DNA from: Mnemiopsis leidyi
Lineage: Eukaryota; Ctenophora; Tentaculata; Lobata; Bolinopsidae
Direction of reading: 5' to 3'
NCBI GenBank assembly: GCA_000226015.1
Contig: JH153789.1
Location: 98,829-139,985, forward strand
Length of the DNA: 41,157 bases
The notes under the pieces are model-generated. The model saw only the letters and a program-made list of their open reading frames with translations. It did not search any database and was not told the origin of the DNA. The position numbers and the translations under genes are program-made. Below are positions 21,983-33,400 of this stretch, piece by piece; the stretch's first letter is position 1, and each line of letters begins with the position of its first letter.

Positions 21983-24241
21983 TCAGAAAGAAAAACAATT
22001 TATCCAACCCTCAATATTTACAGCTTTTACTGTGGTATCTGTCAGATTTCCATGTATTTTAATCGACCAGAACTGATGATTATTGTCCTCATGAACAATC
22101 TGCTCACTTAATTGTATCTTTCTCGATTCTTCTTTCATATAGATAGATAGATTTCCATAACTGTCTTGGGTGCAGTTTTTACGCTCCGCAAATTCTCTGC
22201 TCCCACTATCGTTGCTTTTTCCAGTAACAAATCCGCACTTCATCTCTCCTCCGAAATCTTTAAAATACCAAACTTTGTCCCTGACCTTGCAGTAGAGAAC
22301 AACCGCCATTATTTTAAGTTTACTTCTAAGCGTCACAATACCCTCAGATCTGTCCGTTACAACTTGCAGACTTGACACACAGGTCAAATTACCGAAAGTA
22401 GAGACAGTCCCACAGAGCTTCCCGTCTTCTTGTGGAAGTAGAAGTTCTGTAAGACTGCCACCACACCCTCCAAACCATGCTGAAGTCTCCGTTTCACTAG
22501 TAAGAACATCAAATTTTGGTGATTTTACTGAAGTCGTTGTGGTTTTAAACTGAATGGCATCGATTATTTGACCTGATCTGACACAAAGACCTGATATTCT
22601 GTAGATACAAGGTATAGGCACCCCTTGAGAAGTTAGGTCTCCAAATAGTTCACCTCTAACTCGAACACCCCTTACGAACTGATTATCGTAGTAGAGAATA
22701 CTGTCAGAGTGTTTCTGACAATGCTCATAGTTTTCACCTTCACACTGTAAACATGGGCCAATAGTAAAAATGTGTGATGATACTGACTTTGTTCCTAGGA
22801 CACCTGACCCTGATTTAATCAGCCAACAATCATCCCCATTTACTACAGACCTGCTATCAGGGTCGGTAGCTTTACTGATAAAAAATTCATGATAAAGCAG
22901 AAGAACAAGAGATGCCTCGTCAAACTTAGCCCCTGCCCAATCCTGCCACCACCTTCCATCTAACTGAGACGGAGAAGGATGCAAAGCAATGTTGCTCTGG
23001 CAACCAGACTCCCTCATTAAAATCCAGCACATGACATCGTCAAATCCCCGTCCCATTACACCTCTGTCTGTGTGGTCCAGATCAAAGAGATGTCCGATCT
23101 CGTGGAGAAGGGATCCAAGTGTAGTGCTATAGACACCTCCCCAGGTTTGACGTCCTCCACTGTCATCAAACAGAAGTTTTCTGTCCACTGGGGTCCTGTC
23201 AGACATTTTGAGAACCAAAGACTCGCAACTGTCTGCCCATGAAAACATCCCGCCTGTTAAAAAAGAAACAATTTTTCAAACATTTTTAGCAATATGTTTG
23301 TTGTAAGAAATTTGGTTTAAATTGACGGATTGAAGTTCTGTTTTATACGGATTGAAGTTCTGTTTTATACTACCCACCTCCTCCAATTAAAGCCAGATCT
23401 CCAGCAGTTACTGCAGTGTGACATCTGATATGGTCGTGTGGTCTTATGTTACCGTCTCGGTCTTCACTTTCACTATACTTGTACCTGAAATTAATATCTC
23501 TAAATGACATCTGCTATTTAGATAAGTATTAATTAAATAGCAGATTGTCTGAGGTTCGATGAGACTCTTTATAATTTACATTGTAAGCTACCTAGTGCAT
23601 CCTAAAACTCCGACCACCTTGACTCCTTTTTTCATCACTTCTTTCTCTGCCAATTCTTTGTGAAAGTACCAAAATATCTTGTTGTTTTTTTCCAAGAAAT
23701 CGTCTGTCATGGACTCAGATTCGGTGAGCTCCGACTCCAACACTTCCACAGGTGCTAAAGTGAAGGTTTGTCTAGGAAGCCCAGCTGCCACCATGGACTC
23801 AGCATAAAACAATTGACAAATTAGCGAGTTAAACCGTAAGAGCTCCATGCCCATCTTCATAGAGTTGTCCAGATTACCAGTTGCGTGAAACTCTCCCGAA
23901 GATTCTTTACATTTGATGTAGACAAATTTCACAGAGTTTGGGGAATTCATTGGTTCAAACTTACATACGATTTCTTTACTTGGATTTTGATCGTTTTCAC
24001 ATCGAAAACTAATCCGATTGTTGCCCAAAGACAGAAGAAGAAAGCATTTAAACCGTCCATCTACTATTTGCCATTTCGTAACATTGTTCGAATTCACTAC
24101 TATATAAACAAATTTGTTACTCTGAGGCTTGCAAGGACTCAAAACAGTTCCTGCAATGTAAATCAGTTGATGCGGGTAAGATAGGTTTGTGTCGACATTC
24201 AGAAGCTCTATTTCTGACGAGCATGACATGAGAGGTGCCAT
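21983..24241 (-). CDS. YIL108W-type zinc metallopeptidase with jacalin-like C-terminus (3 exons)
   Basis: Minus-strand exons 24241-23592, 23484-23378 and 23253-21983 (TGA) join in phase (AG|G = Arg, G|GC = Gly) to 675 aa. The frame stays open upstream of ATG 24241, to a GTG at 24283. The catalytic signature HEIGHLFDLDH spans about residues 303-313 (HExxHxxxxxH zinc site), followed by DRGVMGRGFDDV. Just before it are GDLALIGGGGMFSW (across the exon 2/3 join) and a TWGGVYSTTLGSLL approach. This order matches the fungal and animal 'putative peptidase' family that includes yeast YIL108W, which I recall as about 700 aa. The segment FGGCGGSLTELLLP at 513-526, with a later VSSLQVVT, resembles a jacalin-type lectin fold. 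The substrate is unknown. The first intron-2 bases use the donor GTGGGT. The N-terminus (MAPLMSCSSE) is weakly hydrophobic and a signal peptide is uncertain. Confidence 0.85.
23326..23369. repeat. 22-bp tandem duplication in metallopeptidase intron 2
   Basis: Two identical copies of a 22-mer beginning cggattgaagttc lie next to each other. They end a few bases from the exon 2 splice donor (23377). They are too short to assign a role. Confidence 0.85.
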
Positions 24242-24632
24242 CAGGGGGAAAAGAAAACAACTAATATTGAGTGATAGATACACAACAACTAAATATACAA
24301 CAAAACTTTTTCTAGCTTTGCACTGGTGTATGCTTCCTTGAGTGCATACTTATGCAGGCATTTGTTTACCTACTGATTTACAGCATTGACAAAGGCTAAG
24401 TGAGTGTCTGATTGGTAGACCGGATACCTTTGTCTGTAGATGCAATACATTATTGGACATGATTATCACAGACTTATAACTGATTTAGCATAGACATAAG
24501 TTTTCACGGACATAATCATTCATGCTCGAGACAGTCCTGGAAATTTTGAAATTTTTGGACCGTATACACCAATATTTGTTGCAAGGAATTGCTGATGAAG
24601 ACAAAAATAAAACTGACGTCATCACCTAGGGG
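24242..24632. promoter_or_regulatory. 5' flank of the metallopeptidase gene
   Basis: This lies immediately upstream of the minus-strand metallopeptidase start and up to the assembly gap. It probably contains the promoter, but I see no defined element. The call rests on position only. Confidence 0.3.
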
Positions 24633-25457
24633 NNNNNNNNNNNNNNNNNNNNNNNNNNNNNNNNNNNNNNNNNNNNNNNNNNNNNNNNNNNNNNNNNNNN
24701 NNNNNNNNNNNNNNNNNNNNNNNNNNNNNNNNNNNNNNNNNNNNNNNNNNNNNNNNNNNNNNNNNNNNNNNNNNNNNNNNNNNNNNNNNNNNNNNNNNNN
24801 NNNNNNNNNNNNNNNNNNNNNNNNNNNNNNNNNNNNNNNNNNNNNNNNNNNNNNNNNNNNNNNNNNNNNNNNNNNNNNNNNNNNNNNNNNNNNNNNNNNN
24901 NNNNNNNNNNNNNNNNNNNNNNNNNNNNNNNNNNNNNNNNNNNNNNNNNNNNNNNNNNNNNNNNNNNNNNNNNNNNNNNNNNNNNNNNNNNNNNNNNNNN
25001 NNNNNNNNNNNNNNNNNNNNNNNNNNNNNNNNNNNNNNNNNNNNNNNNNNNNNNNNNNNNNNNNNNNNNNNNNNNNNNNNNNNNNNNNNNNNNNNNNNNN
25101 NNNNNNNNNNNNNNNNNNNNNNNNNNNNNNNNNNNNNNNNNNNNNNNNNNNNNNNNNNNNNNNNNNNNNNNNNNNNNNNNNNNNNNNNNNNNNNNNNNNN
25201 NNNNNNNNNNNNNNNNNNNNNNNNNNNNNNNNNNNNNNNNNNNNNNNNNNNNNNNNNNNNNNNNNNNNNNNNNNNNNNNNNNNNNNNNNNNNNNNNNNNN
25301 NNNNNNNNNNNNNNNNNNNNNNNNNNNNNNNNNNNNNNNNNNNNNNNNNNNNNNNNNNNNNNNNNNNNNNNNNNNNNNNNNNNNNNNNNNNNNNNNNNNN
25401 NNNNNNNNNNNNNNNNNNNNNNNNNNNNNNNNNNNNNNNNNNNNNNNNNNNNNNNNN
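24633..25457. other. Assembly gap (825 N)
   Basis: An uninterrupted run of N. The long open frame predicted across it (24589-25476) is an artefact of unknown bases. Confidence 0.99.
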
Positions 25458-26156
25458 GTTTAAGTATAATGAATGAATGTCAGATAGGCAAAATTTACAC
25501 TACGTATACCTACAACTAATGCAACACAGATCAAATCGTCGACATAACGAAGCAATAGCAAATCGAACTAACAACCTAGCGCAAGAGTTCTAGCGCGCAC
25601 AATTTTCATTTTATAATGCACGTGCCATGTCAATTTTATTTACACGGTGCACGTTATCAGTGCATGACTCATGCCTAAAATCTCTGCAAGTGAGTGGCGA
25701 GTATGTAAAGTGTAGTATTATTCTTTATCAATCTCAAATAAGCTTTTAACAGCTACGGCTGGGTGGAAATATATCGCCTGTCTGTCCGGAATAACGGGCG
25801 AAATTCTTGTTTCAAAAGAAATCAAAAATTTTCAAAAAATCCTATAAATCATAAAAATGTTTGATGACATCATCATTGGCTGAACCCCCCTCCCCTCCTT
25901 GTCATCAATCATCATCATTTGGAAACCCGCCCTAGATGATGACGTCATATGTGAATGACCCCTAACGAGTGGTTGGCGGACCACTTAATACTTAATAGGG
26001 ATTGAATTTTTTGTTAAACTTGACTAGAAATTCAGCTTAAGTGGACTAAATATTAAATAACCATTTGACATTAGACAACTGACTTTTATTAAATAGTAAG
26101 TATGATAAGTATTACAGAAAATAATTTAATAATTTTTAAAAGGTAGAGGAAGGAGG
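25458..26156. other. AT-rich DNA after the gap, no gene
   Basis: No coding features are seen. A GATGACATCATCAT / CATCATCATT / GATGATGACGTCAT-rich stretch occurs at about 25862-25948. On the minus strand an AATAAA hexamer at about 26084-26095 could serve as the poly(A) signal of the possible exon that follows. Confidence 0.5.
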
Positions 26157-26518
26157 TCAGCGCTCTTCCTTCTCCGAAGCTTTCTGCCTTGTTGTATTGA
26201 CTTGTCCAAGGGAGTAGAGGGTTTCACAGGGATTGATACTGTTCAGTCTCTTGTCCTTGTCAGAGCTGTAAACCATAGTAGAAGTAGGGAGTACAGCGAA
26301 GTAATTGGATGTTGTAGTGGTTGAAGGAAAAAGCGATACTTCTAACTGTGGTTTTAATAAGTGGGTGGTTTCAATAAGAGGTGTGGACTGAATGATAACG
26401 GTTGTTGTTGTGGGTGGGCTGAAGAATCGATCAGGCTGCATGATGTGTACAGAGCAGATATTTGAATGGACACGATTTCCACTGATAGTCAATTCAGAAA
26501 ATTCATAGACCGGCACTG
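26157..26518 (-). CDS. Possible 3'-terminal exon of an unknown Thr-rich protein
   Basis: The minus-strand frame ends at TGA 26157. It could begin at an acceptor ending ctactctgcacag just upstream of 26518. The translation starts VPVYEFSELTISGN, is Thr/Pro-rich in the middle (PPTTTTV, STTTTS) and ends in a charged tail (KDKRLNS...KASEKEER). Support: a plausible acceptor, a long open frame and an AATAAA about 65 bp past the stop. Against: the upstream side is a tRNA-like repeat, and I find no partner exon between 26600 and the LINE. It could equally be a chance frame. Confidence 0.3.
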
Positions 26519-26590
26519 TGCAGAGTAGGGTATGATCCGACAACCTCTGCATTGTTTAGGTAAGTGCTCTACCAATTGAGCTACCGGCAT
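26519..26590 (-). repeat. tRNA-like sequence, probably a SINE head
   Basis: On the minus strand from 26590 the sequence starts with a good D-arm and A-box (gccggtagctcaattggtagagc) followed by a B-box-like ggttgtcggatcat. The anticodon stem and the acceptor stem do not pair, so a working tRNA gene is unlikely. Confidence 0.5.
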
Positions 26591-27189
26591 TATAGAAACT
26601 GAGGCATACCAATACTCGAAATTGTGCAGTTATTAAACCAAACACACGCATCGCCGGTTAAACTACAGCTATCTGAATAATAAAAATTCCCTCAGTAGGC
26701 TCATCTATGTAATTGAGAAAATAAAACACAAAAAGGACTGTTGACGACATTACATCCGTTTCAGCAAGTCTAAAATTTTAAGGTTACCTTGAATTGAATA
26801 CAGTAAGCACATAATGATCAATGAAATATAAATACTTAGTAAAACAATTTAATATTTTACATGACACATGAAAAAACCTCCATTGGTAAACTCTTTCAGC
26901 ATCCAGGAATTCATTTTTGTATTTTATTGTTTGTTTGCATCAACATTTACAACAAATTCTAACAGTTTCGGTAGTGGCAGTTTTGACTAAAAACTTTGTT
27001 GAGTGCAATGTTTATCATTAATAAATTTGTGAATGTAATCGTAGATGGTAGAGCCCGGTTTTTGAGAGAGGTCACCAATGCAATATGACCAATATCGATT
27101 AGGAATTGTGTATGATCAATAAAATGATTATTCAATGGGCCTTATAAATTTGAATTTATCCTTGTACAGTTTATTTCACGATACGGATA

Positions 27190-27366
27190 TTGACGAGTTG
27201 ATGAGATTATATCCGTCTAACGTTCTAACGAAACGTTCAGCTTTAGCTGCGTGAGTCGGGTATCACCGCGACAATTGACGAGATGATATCCGTCTAACGT
27301 TCTAACGAGGAGAGCAGAAAACTGCGAGCCGCGCGCGGGTCGGGTATTTGGGTAACACCTCGACAA
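27190..27366. mobile_element. Two abutting MITE-like elements (27190-27274 and 27275-27366)
   Basis: Each copy starts ttgacgag and ends ccgcgacaa or cctcgacaa. The two copies touch with no spacer. The termini are imperfect inverted repeats (TTGACGAGATGATATCC against TTGTCGAGGTGTTACCC for the reverse of the right end). The pair is flanked by the 8-mer tacggata on both sides, which could be a target-site duplication of hAT type. Caution: tatccg also occurs within the element, so the match may be partly coincidental. The first copy has a garbled 5' start (a second gatgagattatatccg). Confidence 0.65.
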
Positions 27367-27512
27367 TACGGATAAAAATCAACAAATAACGCTTTGATCA
27401 GTATATTAATGATTAATGTATATTTAATTAATGTAACAACATATGGCAGTTGATCATTGATCATGAAGGCTGTGCCATGTTAATGCAAATGGAAAAAACA
27501 TTAATGTTATTG

Positions 27513-27614
27513 TTGACGAGATGATATCCGTTTAACGTCCTGGCTCTCGCCAAGAGAGCAGCAAGCTCAAATTAAAGCTGCGAGCCGCGCACGAGTCGGG
27601 TAACACCTTGACAA
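27513..27614. mobile_element. MITE-like element, third full-length copy
   Basis: 102 bp with the same termini (ttgacgagatgatatccg ... gggtaacaccttgacaa) and a GC-rich core (gctgcgagccgcgc) shared with the copy at 27275. It has no coding content. The flanks do not show an 8-bp duplication. Confidence 0.65.
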
Positions 27615-28173
27615 TGTAGTATAGTGGAGTGTGAATAGTGAAGGTCCGACCTGTAAACATTTTTCAAGAGGAAACTGAAGAAAAAAGTGTGTTATATATA
27701 TAATCTAGTTAAAGTAAAGCTTTAAGTGCATTAACTCTATATCTAAGTTGAATGACAGTAATTATCTGACAAGTATAGCTAACGGTTTTTTTCGTTTTCG
27801 TGTTTTTAAATGTGGATGGATGGGAATTAGGGTTTTAGGTTTTTTCATTTTTTGCCTTGACATTTGCATGATTTTAAATAGACATATGTGATGATATTAT
27901 GTCATAAATTTTATTTACTTACTTATATTTAAGTTGATCTCCAAATCTATTGTCTATTTTTTAATACTTTCAGCGCTGCTATTATACAAATAATTTGAGT
28001 TCCAGGAAGCAAGGCTAATGACAGGCTAGGGATCAGATACCCAGGCCAGACCAAAACTCGTTCCAGCTCTCTAAAATCCTAGCTCTCTTCTTCCTGTGCT
28101 GAAGCACAACCAAACATTTACGGGAATTCCACCCTTTGGAAACACTCCAGGTAAATATTGACTATCTATTTCA
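27615..28173. other. LINE 5' untranslated region and its left flank
   Basis: The base composition changes at about 28000 from AT-rich genomic DNA to a more balanced sequence leading into ORF1, so the LINE 5' end is probably near there. I cannot place the exact junction or a target-site duplication. Confidence 0.4.
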
Positions 28174-30444
28174 ATGATGGGACTTTATGGGAAGAACAGG
28201 CCAAGTTCGCTGGTTGACTCCAACTCACCTTATAGAAACAGATCTGTGTCTGCTGCACGTAAAACTCCTAACTCTACTGGCAAAAAACCCTCCAGTAAAT
28301 CGGAATCTGACGTGTTGAATGTGAGTTCACAAAAGCCACTCCCATCACTCAGCAATAAACACAGAAACAAGGCCAACTGTCCTTGTAATAAATCTCTTGG
28401 GTCGTGGAAAATAGACTGCTCAAAATGCAATCAATTCTGGCATGTTGATTGTGTTGGTCTGAAGGGTATAAACGACACAACCATCAACAGTTTGACTGAT
28501 TACCTCTGTCCCTTCTGTTTCGTTTGTCCAGTCCCTACAATGGAAACCACAGTCGATGTATGTCATATCTGTAGAAACACTCTTTCATTACAGCAAACGA
28601 ATCTAGCATACGAATCATCTACTGCAGCTAACAACATCGAAAGTCTGAGTCAAGTCTGTGCATCACTTGGAAGTCTGGACATGGATTCGCTGACCAAAAA
28701 CATGGACACTCTTTCACAGTTTGACAGCAGACTTAAGCACATACTTCTCAAGGAAAACTCCCTCATTGGCCTTGACACTGAGATTAAAAATTTGAGTAGC
28801 CTACTGTCCGAGCATAAGCAGCACAATGAGTCCCAATTGGTCACTGCCACCTCAAATAACCAATCATTAAGCACGTGCATAAGTGAACTCCAGCATAATA
28901 TCCAGCTCCTTCAGCAGCCTCTACTACAGTCCCCCCTTGATTCATCAGACGAGCTCCTGAAAGTGATATCAGATAAACTAGACAAGCTCTGTCGTGACGA
29001 GACAGAAATCACCACCAGCCTTGAGCACTTGAAAGAATCTCTGGCTGTCAAGTCCATGGAGCATGAGCATCACCAACTGGCCAGGCCATATGAGACCATA
29101 TCTGCCCAATCAGGCCCTGAACCTGCCTTCCCTGTCCATCCTACCAGAACTCTACCTAAAATTGAATGCTCAACTCCTATTTCTAAAGTACCACATCACC
29201 AAGTCCCTGTAGTAGAATCTAAGCAGGATTTCCTAAATCCAACAGAAGCAGACGAACTAAAAACATTCCTTGACGGCTGCACATTCAATGCTGAAAACGG
29301 CCATTCAGTCATATCCTTTGGCAGTCCGTACAAGTACAATGGCTCAAAATCCTCATCACCTGCTCCATCATTCCCAGATTGTCCTAAGCCTCTCCTTGAG
29401 CGCATCAACACCACCCAATCTGACATGTATCGGTCCATGTATCCTGACCAACCTTACCTCACTGTCCCTGAAATTAACTCTTGTCTGGTCAACAAATACG
29501 AAGGGTCTGATAGCTACCTTCCTAAACACTCTGACTGTGAGACCTCAATTCACCCTGAATCTTCGATATTTACTATCTCTTTAGGTCAGAGTTGTGAAGT
29601 TAAATTTACAGAACGAGAATCAGGATCCGTGTCGTCACAATCTTGCCCAGACCGCTCACTGTACATCATGAGCCGTAGATCCCAGGAAGTCTTCGACCAT
29701 GAAGTAGAACAGGGTTCTATGTCTGATGGCACACGGTATTCGCTGACTTTTCGCTGTGTCAGCTGGACTCACAAAAACTCTACATGCATGATTGGTGACT
29801 CTAACACCCGCTTTTTGAGATTCGGATCCCACAAGCGAGGCACCTTTGGTGAGCAAATGCCTGGACAGAAATTCTGGGCCCCCAAAATCAGGGATATCGA
29901 CCCAGTGTCTTGCATGGGCTATTCCAATGTTGTTCTCCTCTGTGGGATTAACGATATTAAAGAGTCCCATGTTCAATGTGAGAAAGATGTTGCTGATTGT
30001 TATGCTGAGCTGAAACTGAAAATAAAACAAATAAAACTGCTAAGCCCCAGCACTAAAGCTGTATTTGTTTGCCAATTACTTCCTACTAAAAACTTAACAC
30101 TAAATAAGAAAGTCAACGATTTTAATAGACTTTTACACTTCGATCTCTTTCCCACCTGTAAGGATGTGGAGTTTGTTGAGGGGTTTAATCAGTTCGTCTG
30201 CAATCGTGTACTTGCAGCTGAGCTGTCTATGCACCTCGACAGACATGGCCGCTTTGACATGCTGCATCTTAACAGAGCAGGGGGAAGAGTGCTCGCAGGT
30301 TTAATTAAGAAATCCATTTTCCTTAGGTTACACGGCGGAGTTGACAAGAGAAGACACACTGGCAGAGTGGATGGGAGGCTATACAGCAACGTGGTTGGGA
30401 CCCGCTTGCACCCTAGCGGTATGGTGGATGGTTGTCAGGTATGA
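28174..30444 (+). CDS. LINE ORF1: PHD-like zinc finger, coiled segment and SGNH esterase domain
   Basis: 756 aa, intact. A PHD-like finger at about 69-115 has Cys/His ligands C69, C71, C82, C85, H90, C93, C112 and C115, followed by a C130-x2-C133 pair. Residues about 150-300 are Leu-, Ser- and Gln-rich and probably helical or coiled. The C-terminal part (about 535-725) has the SGNH/GDSL esterase blocks GDSNTRFL (near 540), LLCGINDIK (near 593) and DMLHLNRAGG (near 700), the last giving the Asp/His pair. An esterase in ORF1 is known for CR1-group LINEs and supports that assignment. The stop codon overlaps the ORF2 start. Confidence 0.85.
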   Translation: MMGLYGKNRPSSLVDSNSPYRNRSVSAARKTPNSTGKKPSSKSESDVLNVSSQKPLPSLSNKHRNKANCPCNKSLGSWKIDCSKCNQFWHVDCVGLKGINDTTINSLTDYLCPFCFVCPVPTMETTVDVCHICRNTLSLQQTNLAYESSTAANNIESLSQVCASLGSLDMDSLTKNMDTLSQFDSRLKHILLKENSLIGLDTEIKNLSSLLSEHKQHNESQLVTATSNNQSLSTCISELQHNIQLLQQPLLQSPLDSSDELLKVISDKLDKLCRDETEITTSLEHLKESLAVKSMEHEHHQLARPYETISAQSGPEPAFPVHPTRTLPKIECSTPISKVPHHQVPVVESKQDFLNPTEADELKTFLDGCTFNAENGHSVISFGSPYKYNGSKSSSPAPSFPDCPKPLLERINTTQSDMYRSMYPDQPYLTVPEINSCLVNKYEGSDSYLPKHSDCETSIHPESSIFTISLGQSCEVKFTERESGSVSSQSCPDRSLYIMSRRSQEVFDHEVEQGSMSDGTRYSLTFRCVSWTHKNSTCMIGDSNTRFLRFGSHKRGTFGEQMPGQKFWAPKIRDIDPVSCMGYSNVVLLCGINDIKESHVQCEKDVADCYAELKLKIKQIKLLSPSTKAVFVCQLLPTKNLTLNKKVNDFNRLLHFDLFPTCKDVEFVEGFNQFVCNRVLAAELSMHLDRHGRFDMLHLNRAGGRVLAGLIKKSIFLRLHGGVDKRRHTGRVDGRLYSNVVGTRLHPSGMVDGCQV

Positions 30445-33400
30445 TGATTAATCGACCTATTAAGGAAATTTGTAGTCATTGTCGGAGGAGTGTCGGGCTG
30501 GGAATCCCACACTTTGAGTGCTCTCTTTGCTATCGTATTTTCCATGCCAAATGTTACAAACCATCAAATTCGCAAGAAATAGACAGAAAGTTTTACTGTT
30601 CCGACTGTAAGTATTTAGTTCCAATTAAGTATAATCCATTCAAACTAATGACCGATCCTGAAACAGATGACTATGACCCATACATACAGAAAATGTCTGA
30701 TGTATTAGAAAATTGCACTAACTATACACACAAGGACTTTAACACCCACATTACACCTCACATGCGAACCAATTTTTCCTCAATCTTTCAGAACATTGAC
30801 GGTAATAAGACTAACTTTGATGCATTTAGTTTAGAGCTTGAACGAGTTGCCGAAAAGTTTCAGATAATTGGTCTAGCTGAAACTAATGTTAGTGCAGAGG
30901 AAAGTCATGTATACCAACTAGAAGGTTACAACAGTTTTTACCAAGACAAGCACACAAACAAAGTAAAGGGAACTGGGGTAGCAATCTATGTTAAAGAAGA
31001 TCTGAACGCAGTTATTAACCATAAGTTATCATGGGTAACCAAAAATCTTGAATTACTATTTATTACTGTACAACACGATGAACCCTTACACGTAGGAGTA
31101 CTGTATCGCCCCCCTAGCGGGGACTCCAACGAGGCACTTAGTGAACTATTGGAAATTATCGAAATGTGTCCAAGAAAGAATGTACACATACTTGGAGATT
31201 TTAACATTAACATGCATGATAGAAGTAGTAAACTTGTAGATGACTTTGAAAATCTTATCTTCGGTTTTGGTCTTGCCCCTCTCATCTCCATCCCAACTCA
31301 CTTCAAACCTGGTTGCAAAGGTACCTGCATCGACAACATTCTCACTAATAGCACTGAACATATCACTCATTCCGGAACAATCAGTACCTGCATCAGCCAT
31401 CACCATGCAATCTTCAACATTTTCAAATCACCCATTATCACCAAAACCAACCAGAACGGTCAAAAGTACAAGTTCCAGTATTATGATTATAGTAGTAAAA
31501 ATGTCCATAAGTTTACACAAGATCTTGAACTTAGGTTGAACAGTGAACCATTAAATGACTTTAGTGACTTTTTTTCTGTCTTTAACGAGCAGTTAGACAA
31601 AGCATGCAAACTTGACCAACCTAAATGCTCAAAACGTACAGCTAAGAATAACCCCTGGATTACACAAGGTCTTATCACATCCATAGAAAAGAAGCATGAA
31701 CTATATAATGAATGGGTTAAATCAAAGAAAGAAAAATGCCTTTATCCTAATGGGCCAGAACTGAATAAAAGTCGAGGCCGCTGTACAAAATGCTGCAACT
31801 GTGCGTCAGAAATAGCACGACATACGGAATTTACGGCACACAGAAGATTACTGAACCACCTTATTAACTCTGCAAAGCGTACGTATCATGGTGAAAAGAT
31901 TGCTGAATGTGCCGGTGATAGTAAGAAAACATGGCTGATTATTAACGAACTACGAGGCAAAAAGAGACGTGAAATCAAACCAAACTTTATAATTGATAAT
32001 GAACGTATATCAAATCGCAGAGTAATCGCCAATGAATTCAATAAGTACTTCGCATCCATTGCATCTAACCTTAACGAAGTGTATTCAGGAGACTATCTTA
32101 AGATTAATCCCATACCATCATTTACTGATTACCTCCCAAAATCCATTTCATCCAGTATCTATCTTAAGGAATGTGAATGTCAAGAAATAATGGATATTAT
32201 ATCAGAACTTAAAAGTGGAAAATCCAGTGACATACCTATTCATGTGATCAAAAAATCGAGTACTGTTATTGTCCCATATCTAGTAAAATACTTTAACAAA
32301 TGTATGCAAGATGGATACTTTCCCTGTGAACTTAAGACGGGACGTATTAGCCCTATCTACAAAAAAGAAAATGACCAACTTATAGAAAATTATAGGCCCG
32401 TATCAACCCTTCCCGTATTTGGCAAAATACTAGAAAAAGTAATCTACAGTAGACTTTATAGCTTCTTGATAACGAAGGGTTTAATAAATGAGAATCAGTT
32501 TGGATTTAGAAAAGGGCACTCTACCAGCAATGCTCTTAACTATTCTATAGATCACATTGAATCACTTATTGCCCAAAAACAGCATGTTCTAGGCATATTC
32601 ATCGATCTGTCCAAGGCATTTGACACCATCGACCATTGTAAACTTATTACAAAGCTTGATCGCTATGGAATCCGAGGTAATGCCCTACAACTTATAAGAA
32701 GTTACTTGTCTAATAGGAAACAATATGTTAACGTTCTCGACACCCAGTCTGACAAGTTACCTGTTGAATTTGGTGTACCGCAGGGTAGTGTCTTAGGACC
32801 CCTACTCTTTATCTTATACATTAATGATATCTGTAACATTTCTACTGATGGTAAATTCACACTATTTGCAGATGACACTAATATCTTTGTTGCTGCTGAA
32901 TCCATAAGAAAAGTATATGAAATTGCTAACACAGTACTAAAGGCTGTGTGTAATTATATGGAAGTAAACCTATTACATATCAATGTCAAAAAGTGCTGCT
33001 ACATGTATTTCTCGCCTAGCAAGCGTAGCAATAACGATACTGATTCTGAATTGAATGACCAAAACTTGACTATTAACTCTAAAATCATCCCGCGTGTAAG
33101 CCACACCAAATTCTTAGGAGTTACGATTGATGACAAGCTGAGCTGGAAGCCTCATGTCCAGCTTCTGAATAAGAAATTAAGGAGTACCTGTGGACGAATA
33201 TACCGTATTAAAAGTTACCTACCCGAATCTCTATACAAACAACTATATCACTCCCTATTTGAATCACATCTAAGTTACGCTATTTCTGTATGGGGTGGCA
33301 TCTCAAGTAACCAACTAAAACCCCTTTTCGTTACCCAGAAACGATGTGTTAGAATCCTTTTTGGTGACTATTTATTTTATTTTGTAAAGTATTTAGATAA

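Noticed and set aside
24589..25476. 295-codon open frame
   Set aside because: Almost all of it is the run of N bases.
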